5,506 nt of DNA from the NCBI GenBank assembly GCA_946480845.1, contig CAMLLJ010000181.1, forward strand, positions 1 to 5,506. Reading direction: 5' to 3'. How positions within the stretch are numbered: position 1 is the stretch's first letter; each line of letters opens with the position of its first letter. Source of the stretch: an uncultured Gemmatimonadota bacterium (GTDB taxonomy: Bacteria; Gemmatimonadota; Gemmatimonadetes; Gemmatimonadales; GWC2-71-9). A program made the position numbers and the translations under genes. The notes beneath the pieces are model-generated. The model saw only the letters and a program-made list of their open reading frames with translations, searched no databases and was not told the DNA's origin. Below are positions 1 through 5,506 of this stretch, in pieces.

Positions 1-22
1 AGCCCCTCCGTCCGGTCCCGAG

Positions 23-577
23 CTACGTGACCGTCCTGACCGTCTCGTGGGCAACCCGACATCTGTCCAACCACCGAAGTGATCTCTCCATCCCCTCCTT
101 CGCGAGCCCATACTCCGCCCCACCCGGTACCACATGATCGAACTGCATCGCCACGTCCGCGCCCAGGGCCCACTGGATCTCGATGGCGCGCTCGGGGGTG
201 ATGGTCCGGAGGCTGCCGTCGATGTGGCTCCGGAACTCGACGCCCTCCTCGGAGATCTCGCGCAGGGTCTCGAGGGAGAAGACCTGGAAGCCGCCGGAGT
301 CGGTGAGCATCGGGCGGTCCCAGGCCGCGAAGCGGTGCAGGCCGCCCAGGGCCTGGACGACTTCCTCGCCGGGACGGAGGTGCAGGTGATAGGTGTTGCC
401 CAGCATGATCTGCGCGCCGGTGCGGCGGACGTCGTCGGGATGCAGGCCGCGCACGGCGCCGTGCGTGCCCACGGGCATGAACGCCGGCGTCTGCACGGTG
501 CCGTGCGGCAGGGTGAGCGTCCCGGCCCGTGCGGCGCCCACCCTGGCCTCGAGCCGGAAGCTGAAGGGCGCGGTCAC
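23..577 (-). CDS. tgt: tRNA-guanine transglycosylase, N-terminal half only (early stop)
   Basis: Bacterial Tgt exchanges guanine-34 for preQ1 in the anticodon of Asp, Asn, His and Tyr tRNAs, the step before QueA in queuosine synthesis. The 184 residues match the N-terminal half of the TIM-barrel enzyme: TPAFMPVGTHGAVRGL at 30-45, GNTYHLHLRPG at 60-70, LTDSGGFQVFSL at 91-102 with the conserved Asp (D93), and a conserved QFDHVVPG segment around D147. The GTG start at 577 overlaps the queA stop as GTGA. A longer in-frame extension upstream only reads queA in the wrong frame. A TAG at 23-25 ends the frame just after the WLDRC segment, so the GIVQGG region, the nucleophilic Asp and the zinc-binding CxCxxC...H site are missing; the family is usually about 370 residues. 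The last ~35 codons are less GC-biased than the rest. It could be a broken gene, a real rearrangement or a sequence-edge artefact. Identity is secure; integrity is not. Confidence 0.88.
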   Translation of the reverse strand: MTAPFSFRLEARVGAARAGTLTLPHGTVQTPAFMPVGTHGAVRGLHPDDVRRTGAQIMLGNTYHLHLRPGEEVVQALGGLHRFAAWDRPMLTDSGGFQVFSLETLREISEEGVEFRSHIDGSLRTITPERAIEIQWALGADVAMQFDHVVPGGAEYGLAKEGMERSLRWLDRCRVAHETVRTVT

Positions 578-1638
578 ACGATCACCATGGCGTCGCCGTA
601 CGAATAGAAGCGGTAGCGGTTCGTCACGGCGTGGTGATAGGCGGCGAGGGTCTGCTCGCGGCCGAGGAGCGCGCTCACCAGCATGAGCAGCGTCGAGCGC
701 GGCAGGTGGAAGTTGGTGAGCAGGTGGTCCACCACGCGGAACTCGTAGCCCGGAAGGATGAGGAGCCGGGTTGCGCCCGGCCCCGGGTGCACGCCGCCCG
801 AGCCATCGGCCGCGCTCTCGAGCGCGCGCACCACGGTCGTGCCCGCCGCCCACACCCGCCCGCCGCGCTCCCGGGTGGCGCGCACTGCGTCCGCCACCGC
901 GCCGGGGATCTCGTAGCGCTCCTCGTGCATCGGGTGGTCCGCCGGCGACTCCTCGGCCACGGGCTTGAACGTCCCCGGGCCCACCTCGAGGTCGAGCCGC
1001 ACGACGCCGACGCCGCGCCGTTCGATCTCGGCGAGGATCGCCGGCGTGAAGTGGAGCCCGGCGGTTGGCGCCGCCACGCTCCCCTCTCGCTCGGCGTACA
1101 CTGTCTGGTAGCGGCTCTCGTCCCGCTCGGTGGGCGCCCGGTCGATGTAGGGAGGGAGCGGCAGCCTGCCGTAGCGCGCGATGGCCGCCGCGGCATCGAG
1201 CCCGACGAAGCGCACCACCCGATGTCCGTCCTCGCGCACCTCGACGGTCTCGATTTCCACGTCGTCGCCCAGGCGGATCCGGCGGCCGGGACGGAGCGCC
1301 GAGCCCGGCTTGCCCATCGCCAGCCAGGCGTCGCCTGCGGTGGGGTGCAGCAGCAGCACCTCGGCTGGTGCGCCCGAGGGGCGCGTACCCAGGAGGCGTG
1401 CATGGCGCACGCGCGTCGAGTTGAGGACCAGCAGGTCGCCGGGCGGGATGAGCGAGGGAAAGTCGGTGAAGCGGCGGTCGTCGAGCGCAGGCATCGTCGA
1501 GCCGGCGCCCGCGGCCCGGCGCACCACCAGCAGGCGGCTCTCGCCCCGTTCGGCCGGCGGGTCCTGTGCGATCAGCTCGGGGGGAAGCGCGTAGTCGAAA
1601 TCCGCGGTGCGAAGCTCGGGTGCGGCGTCAGCCGTCAA
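574..1638 (-). CDS. queA: S-adenosylmethionine:tRNA ribosyltransferase-isomerase QueA
   Basis: QueA transfers and isomerises the ribosyl part of SAM onto preQ1-34 of tRNA, giving epoxyqueuosine. The 354-residue product is full length for the family. Visible hallmarks are [12 protein letters not shown] near 14-25, [11 protein letters not shown] at 67-77, [12 protein letters not shown] at 188-199, VGPGTFKPV at 219-227, [11 protein letters not shown] at 235-245, [19 protein letters not shown] at 303-321 and the C-terminal [12 protein letters not shown]. The start is a TTG (1636-1638) inside the 3' end of ruvB, giving an 11-nt overlap. An AGGG about 8 nt upstream can serve as ribosome-binding site, and there is no ATG or GTG between the TTG and the conserved FDY segment. 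The gene lies directly before tgt, its pathway partner, and the TGA/GTG overlap suggests coupled translation. I am very sure of the function and moderately sure of the exact start. Confidence 0.96.
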   Translation of the reverse strand: MTADAAPELRTADFDYALPPELIAQDPPAERGESRLLVVRRAAGAGSTMPALDDRRFTDFPSLIPPGDLLVLNSTRVRHARLLGTRPSGAPAEVLLLHPTAGDAWLAMGKPGSALRPGRRIRLGDDVEIETVEVREDGHRVVRFVGLDAAAAIARYGRLPLPPYIDRAPTERDESRYQTVYAEREGSVAAPTAGLHFTPAILAEIERRGVGVVRLDLEVGPGTFKPVAEESPADHPMHEERYEIPGAVADAVRATRERGGRVWAAGTTVVRALESAADGSGGVHPGPGATRLLILPGYEFRVVDHLLTNFHLPRSTLLMLVSALLGREQTLAAYHHAVTNRYRFYSYGDAMVIV

Positions 1639-2653
1639 GGAGGCTGCCCTGCCGGGCCGGCGGCGCCAGGCCGAACCGCTTGTACGCGAGTGCCGTGGCG
1701 CAGCGCCCGCGCGGCGTGCGCTCGAGGAAGCCCTGCTGGATGAGGTAGGGCTCGTACACGTCCTGCAGGGTGCCCGCGTCCTCGCCCACCGCCACCGCGA
1801 CCGTGCCCAGGCCCACCGGCCCGCCGCCGAACTTCTCGATGATGGTCGAGAGGATGCGCGCGTCCATGTCGTCGAGCCCGAACTCGTCCACCGCGAGCCG
1901 GCTCAGCGCGTCCGCGGCCACCGGCGCCGTGATGCGGCCGTCGGCCTTCACCTCGGCGTAGTCGCGGACCCGCCGGAGCAGGCGGTTGGCCACCCGCGGC
2001 GTGCCCCGGCTCCGCCGGGCGATCTCCAGCGCGCCCTCGGCCTCCGTAGGCACGCCGAGGATCGAGGCGCTGCGGGTCACGATCTGCGTGAGGTCGTCGG
2101 GATCGTAGAACGAGAGCCGCTCGACGATGCCGAAGCGCGCGCGCATCGGCGGCGTGAGCAGCCCGAACCGCGTGGTGGCGCCGATCAGCGTGAACTTCTC
2201 CAGCGCCATCGGGATGGTCTGCACCCCCGGCCCTTCGCCGATGCGGACGTCCACGCGGAAGTCCTCCATCGCCGGGTAGAGGAACTCCTCGAGCACCGGC
2301 CGGAGCCGGTGGATCTCGTCGATGAAGAGGATGTCGCCGCGCGCCAGCGAGGAGAGCAGGGCCACCAGGTCGCCCGGCTTCTCCAGCACCGGCCCGGAGG
2401 TGGTGCGGAGCTGCACGCCCATCTCCTTCGCCATCAGCATGGCGAGCGTCGTCTTGCCCAGGCCGGGCGGGCCGAAGAAGAGGGTATGGTCGAGCGTGTC
2501 GCCGCGCGCCTTCGCGGCGTCGATGGCGATCTGCAGCGAGCTCTTCACCAGCGGCTGGCCGACGAATTCATCGAGGCGGGACGGGCGCAGCGCCGCGTCC
2601 ACGCTCTGCTCGTCGGGCAGCTCCTCCGGCGTGGTGACCTGGACGCGCGTCAT
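1628..2653 (-). CDS. ruvB: Holliday junction branch-migration ATPase RuvB
   Basis: RuvB is the hexameric AAA+ motor that, loaded by RuvA, pumps DNA arms through Holliday junctions during recombinational repair. The 341-residue protein is complete and typical in length. It shows [12 protein letters not shown] at 22-33, Walker A GPPGLGKT at 61-68, Walker B ILFIDEIH at 108-115, sensor I LIGATTR at 156-162, the PMRARFG arginine-finger segment at 169-175 and sensor II GTPR at 217-220. A C-terminal winged-helix domain follows, with [16 protein letters not shown] and [17 protein letters not shown]. The first ATG (2651-2653) lies 1 nt after the stop of the zinc-ribbon gene. The nearest GGAG is 13 nt from it, which is far, so reinitiation by ribosomes finishing the upstream gene is likely. 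Its 3' end overlaps queA. No key residue appears to be missing. Confidence 0.98.
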   Translation of the reverse strand: MTRVQVTTPEELPDEQSVDAALRPSRLDEFVGQPLVKSSLQIAIDAAKARGDTLDHTLFFGPPGLGKTTLAMLMAKEMGVQLRTTSGPVLEKPGDLVALLSSLARGDILFIDEIHRLRPVLEEFLYPAMEDFRVDVRIGEGPGVQTIPMALEKFTLIGATTRFGLLTPPMRARFGIVERLSFYDPDDLTQIVTRSASILGVPTEAEGALEIARRSRGTPRVANRLLRRVRDYAEVKADGRITAPVAADALSRLAVDEFGLDDMDARILSTIIEKFGGGPVGLGTVAVAVGEDAGTLQDVYEPYLIQQGFLERTPRGRCATALAYKRFGLAPPARQGSLLDG

Positions 2654-2654
2654 C

Positions 2655-2831
2655 TCAATCGTCGATCTCCGCGTCCCAGCGCACCGGGCGGTCGCCGGGC
2701 CGGATCTCGTGCTCGGCGCCGCAGTGCTGGCAGCGGTCCTCCGCCTCGCGGGCCCAGGCGGGGACGAGCTTCCGGTTGGTGGTCCCGCAGCGGGTGCAGT
2801 TCCATTCGGCCGTCACGGCATCTACGGGCAT
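2655..2831 (-). CDS. 58-residue double-CxxC zinc-ribbon protein inside the ruv operon
   Basis: This small frame fills the gap between ruvA and ruvB. The product starts [16 protein letters not shown] and holds two CxxC pairs (C12/C15 and C34/C37) separated by 18 residues, the spacing of a zinc-ribbon or rubredoxin-like knuckle. The middle is basic and aromatic ([15 protein letters not shown]), and the tail after C37 is rich in charged residues and ends in EIDD. There is no signal peptide or membrane segment, so it should be cytoplasmic. The ATG is 4 nt after the ruvA stop and is preceded by GGGAG with an 8-nt spacer, a good ribosome-binding site. The stop is 1 nt before the ruvB ATG. I do not recognise the family. 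The placement suggests, but does not prove, a role linked to the Ruv complex or simply metal-binding or nucleic-acid contact. Coding status is well supported by the start, stop, SD and Cys pattern. Confidence 0.86.
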   Translation of the reverse strand: MPVDAVTAEWNCTRCGTTNRKLVPAWAREAEDRCQHCGAEHEIRPGDRPVRWDAEIDD

Positions 2832-2835
2832 CCGG

Positions 2836-3438
2836 TCATCTCCCAGGGCGGCCGGCGGCGAGCTGCTGCAGCGCGCGCCGGATCAGTGTCGGGGTGTCCT
2901 CGAGCGCCACGCCGCCCTGCGCGGCGCGCACGGCGTCGTCCGCGGCGGCGGGGGTGTAGCCCAGCGCCACCAGCGCGCGCACCGCCTCCTCGCCGCCGGG
3001 GCCGCGCCCGGCGTGCGGCGCCTGCAGCACGACGTCGTCGAAGCGGTCCTGCAGCTCGAGCGCGAGCCGCTCCGCCTTCTTGCGGCCGATGCCGCTCACG
3101 CTGCTGAGGAGCGCCAGGTCGCGGTCGCGGATCCCCCGCACGGTGCGCTCCGGCCCCAGCGCCGAGAGCAGGGCCAGCGCCAGCTTGGGCCCGAAGCCGC
3201 TCGCGCCGAGCAGCCGCTGGAAGACGGCCCGCTCGCCCGGCTCGTCGAAGCCGTAGAGCGACCAGGCGTCCTCGCGCACCACCAGCTCGGTGTGCAGGCG
3301 GACCCGCTGGCCGTCGGCGGGGAGGCGCGCCAGGACGCCGGCCGGCACGGCGATCGCATAGCCGACGCCGCCGTCGGTCTGCACGATCACCTGCTCGCCG
3401 GTGCGGCCCACCAGCTCGCCCGCCACGGTGGCGATCAT
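2836..3438 (-). CDS. ruvA: Holliday junction-binding subunit RuvA
   Basis: RuvA tetramers bind and flatten the four-way junction and load RuvB rings. The 200-residue product has the three expected domains. The N-terminal OB fold (about 1-64) carries GGVGYAIAVP at 23-32 and VVREDAWSLYGF at 53-64, with the acidic-pin residues E56 and D57. Domain II has two helix-hairpin-helix motifs, GASGFGPKLALALLSAL at 78-94 and SVSGIGRKKAERLALEL at 113-129. A linker of about 20 residues leads to the small C-terminal domain III (about 148-200) that contacts RuvB. The start is the ATG at 3436-3438, which overlaps the ruvC stop as ATGA and gives the canonical MIATVAGELVGR beginning. The frame stays open further upstream, but only as a shadow of ruvC. 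The pair is translationally coupled. Confidence 0.97.
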   Translation of the reverse strand: MIATVAGELVGRTGEQVIVQTDGGVGYAIAVPAGVLARLPADGQRVRLHTELVVREDAWSLYGFDEPGERAVFQRLLGASGFGPKLALALLSALGPERTVRGIRDRDLALLSSVSGIGRKKAERLALELQDRFDDVVLQAPHAGRGPGGEEAVRALVALGYTPAAADDAVRAAQGGVALEDTPTLIRRALQQLAAGRPGR

Positions 3439-3929
3439 CCGGCGCGCCGGCGCCGCGCGGGCGCGGCAAGCAGGTGGGTGAGCGCGATGGCGACGCCGTC
3501 CGAGGCGTCTGCGGGGGAGGGGCGGGTGGTGAGGCGGAGCAGCTGCTGGAGCATGTGCGAGACCTGCGACTTCTGCGCTTCGCCGCGCCCGGTGATCGCC
3601 TTCTTGACCGCCGTGGGCGAGTACTCGCCGATCTCGAGGCCCGCTTCGTCGGCGGCCAGCAGGATCACGCCGCGCGCGTGGCTCAGCACCATCGTGGTCC
3701 GCGCGTTCCGGGCGTGGAATGCCGCCTCCACCGCGAGCGCGTCGGGCGCGTGCCGCGCGATGAGCCCGGCGACACCGTCGTGCACCACGCGCAGCCGCCG
3801 GTGCAGCGGCGCGCCGGCCCTGGTGCGGAGCACGCCGCACTCGACCAGCCGGCCCGGGCGCCCGGGCGCCGACTCCACCACCCCGTAGCCCAGCACGGCC
3901 GTGCCCGGGTCAATCCCCAGAACTTTCAC
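3435..3929 (-). CDS. ruvC: Holliday junction resolvase RuvC
   Basis: RuvC is the dimeric, metal-dependent endonuclease that cuts Holliday junctions symmetrically on the RuvAB-bound junction. The 164-residue product has the RNase H-like fold signatures: KVLGIDPGTAVLGYGVVE at 2-19 with catalytic D7, AVEAAFHARNARTTMVLSHARG at about 66-87 with catalytic E68, the YSPTAVKKAITGRGEAQKSQV segment at 103-123, and DASDGVAIALTH at 141-152 carrying D141 and D144. All four acidic residues of the active site are therefore present. The tail is basic (RRRR). The start is a GTG at 3927-3929, 11 nt after the yebC stop, with GGAG four bases upstream, a slightly short spacing. Starting here gives the standard family N-terminus. 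It overlaps ruvA by 4 nt. Confidence 0.96.
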   Translation of the reverse strand: MKVLGIDPGTAVLGYGVVESAPGRPGRLVECGVLRTRAGAPLHRRLRVVHDGVAGLIARHAPDALAVEAAFHARNARTTMVLSHARGVILLAADEAGLEIGEYSPTAVKKAITGRGEAQKSQVSHMLQQLLRLTTRPSPADASDGVAIALTHLLAAPARRRRAG

Positions 3930-3940
3930 CAGGCTCCGCG

Positions 3941-4690
3941 TCAGGCCTCCGCCTCGGCCAGCTGCGACGCGTCGATGTCGAAGTTGGAGAAGACCTTCGA
4001 CACGTCGTCCAGCTCCTCGAGCACCTCGACCAGCTTGATGATCCGCTCGACGTCGGCGCCCTCGACCTTGACCGTGTTCTTCGGCACCATCGCCAGCTCG
4101 GCCGACTCGAACTCGAGCTTCGCCGCGCGCAGGGCGTCCTGCACCGCGTGGAAGGTGGTGGGCGTCGTCGAGACGACGTACTGGTCGCCCTCGCGCGCGA
4201 AGTCTTCGGCGCCCGCCTCGAGGCTCAGCTCGAGCGCCCGGTCCTCGTCGCAGCGCGCGGCGTCGATGTAGATCTGGCCCTTCCGGTCGAACATCCAGCC
4301 CACCGAGCCGGTGGCGCCCAGGTTCCCGCCGTTCCGGCTGAAGGCGTGGCGGATGTCGGCGACGGTGCGGGTCGGATTGTCGGTGGTCACTTCGATGAAG
4401 ATCGCGGCTCCCCCCGGGCCGTAGCCCTCGTAGGTCAGCTCCTCGTAGCTGCTGCCCTCGAGCTCGCCGGTGCCCTTCCTGATGGCCCGGTCGATGTTGT
4501 CCCACGGCATGTTGACGGCCTTGGCGGCGTCGATGGCGGTGCGCAGGCGCGGGTTGCCCCCCGGGTCGCCGCCGCCCGCCTTGGCCGCCACGGTGATCTC
4601 GCGGATGACCTTGGTCCAGGAGGAGGCGCGGCGCGAATCGGTGACCGCCTTCTTGCGCTTGATCTGCTTCCACTTGCTATGGCCGGCCAT
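3941..4690 (-). CDS. yebC: YebC/PmpR/TACO1-family regulator
   Basis: Members of this family have been linked to transcription regulation (YebC/PmpR) and to translation of difficult sequences such as proline runs (TACO1-like members). Which applies here cannot be told from sequence. The 249-residue protein is full length and starts MAGHSKWKQIKRKKA, the family signature. TKVIREITVAAKAGGGDP follows, then NPRLRTAIDAAKAVNMPWDNIDRAIRKGTG, YEGYGPGGAAIFIEVTTDNPTRT and NGGNLGATGSVGWMF. The ATG at 4688-4690 is chosen because it gives this N-terminus and has AAGGAG 7 nt upstream. It is first in the minus-strand operon, 11 nt before ruvC, a neighbourhood widely seen for yebC. Transcription probably starts at the promoter proposed at 4765-4793, giving a leader of about 70 nt. 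No missing region was noticed. Confidence 0.96.
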   Translation of the reverse strand: MAGHSKWKQIKRKKAVTDSRRASSWTKVIREITVAAKAGGGDPGGNPRLRTAIDAAKAVNMPWDNIDRAIRKGTGELEGSSYEELTYEGYGPGGAAIFIEVTTDNPTRTVADIRHAFSRNGGNLGATGSVGWMFDRKGQIYIDAARCDEDRALELSLEAGAEDFAREGDQYVVSTTPTTFHAVQDALRAAKLEFESAELAMVPKNTVKVEGADVERIIKLVEVLEELDDVSKVFSNFDIDASQLAEAEA

Positions 4691-4697
4691 GGCCGAA

Positions 4698-4703
4698 CTC
4701 CTT
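4698..4703 (-). promoter_or_regulatory. Shine-Dalgarno site of yebC
   Basis: AAGGAG on the minus strand lies 7 nt before the yebC ATG. It is the strongest ribosome-binding site seen in the window and fixes the yebC start at 4690. Confidence 0.8.
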
Positions 4704-4746
4704 GACCGTAACGGGGATGGACCGAGCTGGAGGGACCTGCTCCGGA

Positions 4747-4763
4747 CCGCTCGTCGGGAGCGG
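4747..4763 (-). repeat. Small inverted repeat at the presumed yebC transcription start
   Basis: Six perfectly complementary bases, CCGCTC and GAGCGG, flank a 5-nt centre. The repeat begins just downstream of the proposed yebC -10 box. It could be a weak hairpin at the 5' end of the mRNA or an operator over the start site. With only six GC-rich pairs it may also be chance in this base composition. Confidence 0.4.
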
Positions 4764-4764
4764 A

Positions 4765-4793
4765 AACATAAGCGGTGACACACCTTGCGGCAA
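4765..4793 (-). promoter_or_regulatory. Predicted promoter of the yebC-ruvCA-zinc ribbon-ruvB-queA-tgt operon
   Basis: On the minus strand TTGCCG (4788-4793) is followed after exactly 17 bp by TATGTT (4765-4770), a reasonable sigma-70-type pair. The -10 is immediately followed by TCCGCTCC. Transcription would begin near 4758 and leave about 70 nt before the yebC ATG. No other promoter-like spacing was seen between the tightly joined downstream genes, so this may drive the whole operon. This is pattern-based; no start site was measured. Confidence 0.5.
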
Positions 4794-4813
4794 ACCGGCG
4801 GTGCCGCTAGTCT
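4785..4813 (+). promoter_or_regulatory. Predicted promoter of the lipoprotein gene, possibly leaderless
   Basis: TTGCGG (4785-4790) and TAGTCT (4808-4813) are separated by 17 bp, and the -10 is followed by CCGCTCC, the same sequence that follows the divergent yebC -10. A start 6-7 nt downstream would fall at about 4819-4820, only 3-4 nt before the ATG at 4823. The region just before that ATG has no purine-rich Shine-Dalgarno sequence, which fits a leaderless or nearly leaderless transcript. Each box matches the consensus in only about half its positions. Confidence 0.45.
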
Positions 4814-4822
4814 CCGCTCCTT

Positions 4823-5272
4823 ATGCGTCCATACATCGTCCTGCTCGCCGCGCTCGCCGTGGCCGCCACGGGGTGCGGTTCGGAGGCCCGCGACGAGGTC
4901 AAGCCGCCCGACGTCCTCGTCGCCTTCCCCAACCTGACGGTGCCGCCCGGCGGCCGGTTCGTGGCCCGCGGTGGCGGCCACGACGCCACCGAGCTCACCA
5001 TCCACTCGCCCGGCTCGCTCGAGGGAGTGTCGAACTACTTCCGCGAGTACCTGAGCCAGCCCGGCTGGCGGCTCATCAGCGATACGAAGGACACCGCCGG
5101 CACCGTGCAGCTCTACGGCGAGAGCCCGACCCGCCCCATGTGGATCCGCCTGCGCACCATCGACGGCGGCGTGGAGACCATCCTGATCGGCGCCGTCCCC
5201 GGCTACGACACGACCTTCGCGCGCAAGCAGGCCGATACCCGCGACACCACCAACACGCTCCGCCCCCGCTGA
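4823..5272 (+). CDS. Small lipoprotein of unknown function
   Basis: The 149-residue product begins with a lipoprotein signal: MRPY, a hydrophobic stretch IVLLAALAVAA at 5-15, then a lipobox-like ATGC with the lipidated Cys at 18. Gly and Ser follow the Cys rather than Asp, so in a Gram-negative cell the outer membrane is the likelier destination. After a linker rich in charged and Pro residues comes a compact alpha/beta region with PGSLEGVSNYFREYLSQPGW at 63-82, followed by alternating strands around VQLYG, MWIRLRTID and VETILIGAVPG. This helix, Gly-Trp and strand layout recurs in small secreted or lipid-anchored proteins, but I cannot assign a named family. The C-terminus is polar and Thr/Arg-rich. 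The ATG at 4823 is chosen because it places the signal peptide at the N-terminus. It is transcribed divergently from yebC and convergently with the SDR gene, so it is probably a single-gene unit. Confidence 0.85.
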   Translation: MRPYIVLLAALAVAATGCGSEARDEVKPPDVLVAFPNLTVPPGGRFVARGGGHDATELTIHSPGSLEGVSNYFREYLSQPGWRLISDTKDTAGTVQLYGESPTRPMWIRLRTIDGGVETILIGAVPGYDTTFARKQADTRDTTNTLRPR

Positions 5273-5506
5273 TCAGCCGCTGAGCGCCTGGCGCGCCGCC
5301 GCGGCGGCGAGCGCCACGGCCTCCGCCGCCTCCGGCTCCGCGCTTTCCCGCGCGGGGGCCACCAGCAGGCGCAGCCCGCCCTTGGTGGCGTTGAAGGCGG
5401 CGAAGCGCGGCCGGCCACGCAGCGAGCCCGAGGCACCGGTGAACAGGATGGTGCCGCGGCCGAGCGGCGCCAGACGGCGCACCGCCTCGCGACCGAACAG
5501 GAAGCC
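5273..5506 (-). CDS. Short-chain dehydrogenase/reductase, C-terminal fragment (runs off window)
   Basis: The frame is open to the right edge, so the 77 visible residues are only the end of the protein; the NAD(P)-binding GxxxGxG part would lie beyond 5506. GREAVRRLAPLGRGTILFTG followed by ASGSLRGRPRFAAFNATKGG is the SDR catalytic strand-helix region. The usual YxxxK appears as FNATK, with Phe at fragment residue 38 and Lys at 42. My recollection is that some SDR subfamilies of this type carry Phe there, so it may not mean loss of function. After LRLL the usual ARELGPxGIHV continuation is not seen. Instead about 30 Ala/Glu-rich residues lead to a stop, shorter than normal by roughly 50 residues. 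The codons in this tail keep strong GC3, which argues against a simple recent frameshift. The stop abuts the lipoprotein stop. The family is likely; cofactor and substrate are unknown. Confidence 0.75.
   Translation of the reverse strand, partial: GFLFGREAVRRLAPLGRGTILFTGASGSLRGRPRFAAFNATKGGLRLLVAPARESAEPEAAEAVALAAAAARQALSG

Noticed and set aside
1..22. Insertion sequence end interrupting tgt
   Set aside because: Only 22 bases lie beyond the stop; no terminal inverted repeat or target duplication can be judged.
578..853. N-terminal extension of tgt into queA
   Set aside because: The extension is out-of-frame queA sequence rich in Arg and Pro; the GTG at 577 with GTGA overlap gives the normal Tgt start.
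631..1743. 370-codon plus-strand frame antisense to queA
   Set aside because: Same cause: lack of stops from high GC3 on the coding strand, with no domain-like features.
1607..2959. 450-codon open frame on the plus strand opposite ruvB and the zinc-ribbon gene
   Set aside because: It mirrors highly GC-biased real genes; the product is Arg/Ala/His-rich without any recognisable motif, while the other strand encodes textbook RuvB.
2776..3888. 370-codon plus-strand frame antisense to ruvA and ruvC
   Set aside because: Both genes underneath have complete catalytic or structural motifs; the antisense product is low-complexity.
4691..4822. preQ1 or other riboswitch in the operon leader
   Set aside because: The leader of about 70 nt shows only a 6-bp inverted repeat and no aptamer-like layout, and there is no intergenic space directly before queA or tgt.
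4691..5005. N-terminal extension of yebC across the intergenic region
   Set aside because: The extra residues are antisense to the lipoprotein signal region, and the family begins at MAGHSKW with a strong SD site.

Overview
The window is GC-rich bacterial chromosome (around 70% G+C by eye) and almost entirely coding. Seven genes on the minus strand form one tightly packed operon, transcribed from position ~4760 down to position 1: yebC/TACO1-type regulator, ruvC, ruvA, a 58-residue zinc-ribbon protein, ruvB, queA and the start of tgt. To the right lie a divergent small lipoprotein gene on the plus strand and the 3' end of a short-chain dehydrogenase (SDR) gene on the minus strand. Very high GC3, the yebC-ruvC-ruvA-ruvB-queA-tgt order and the SDR subfamily suggest a Gemmatimonadota-like or similar high-GC Gram-negative lineage. 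This is an inference from impression, not a phylogenetic placement.

Operon (23-4690, minus). Junctions are extremely tight: 11 nt between yebC and ruvC, an ATGA overlap between ruvC and ruvA, 4 nt to the zinc-ribbon gene, 1 nt to ruvB, an 11-nt overlap into queA (TTG start) and a GTGA overlap into tgt. This implies one transcript and translational coupling. RuvA, RuvB and RuvC make the Holliday-junction branch-migration and resolution machinery. QueA and Tgt act in queuosine modification of tRNA. YebC-family proteins act in translation or as transcription regulators. The zinc-ribbon gene is the one member without a recognised role. The tgt gene stops after 184 codons, about half the family length, close to the window edge and after a drift to less GC-biased codons.

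Intergenic region (4691-4822). This 132-bp divergent region appears to hold two back-to-back promoters with overlapping -35 boxes, each with a 17-bp spacer and followed by the same CCGCTCC sequence. The forward promoter sits so close to the lipoprotein ATG that this gene may be translated from a leaderless mRNA.

Right end (4823-5506). The lipoprotein and SDR genes converge with no intergenic base: their stop codons abut as TGATCA. The visible SDR fragment has Phe in place of the catalytic Tyr and a short alanine-rich C-terminus instead of the usual end of the fold.

No mobile element, CRISPR array, tRNA, rRNA or recognisable riboswitch was seen. Most of the window is ordinary housekeeping sequence. 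The points worth a second look are the small zinc-ribbon gene, the symmetric divergent promoter and the two shortened reading frames at the window ends.
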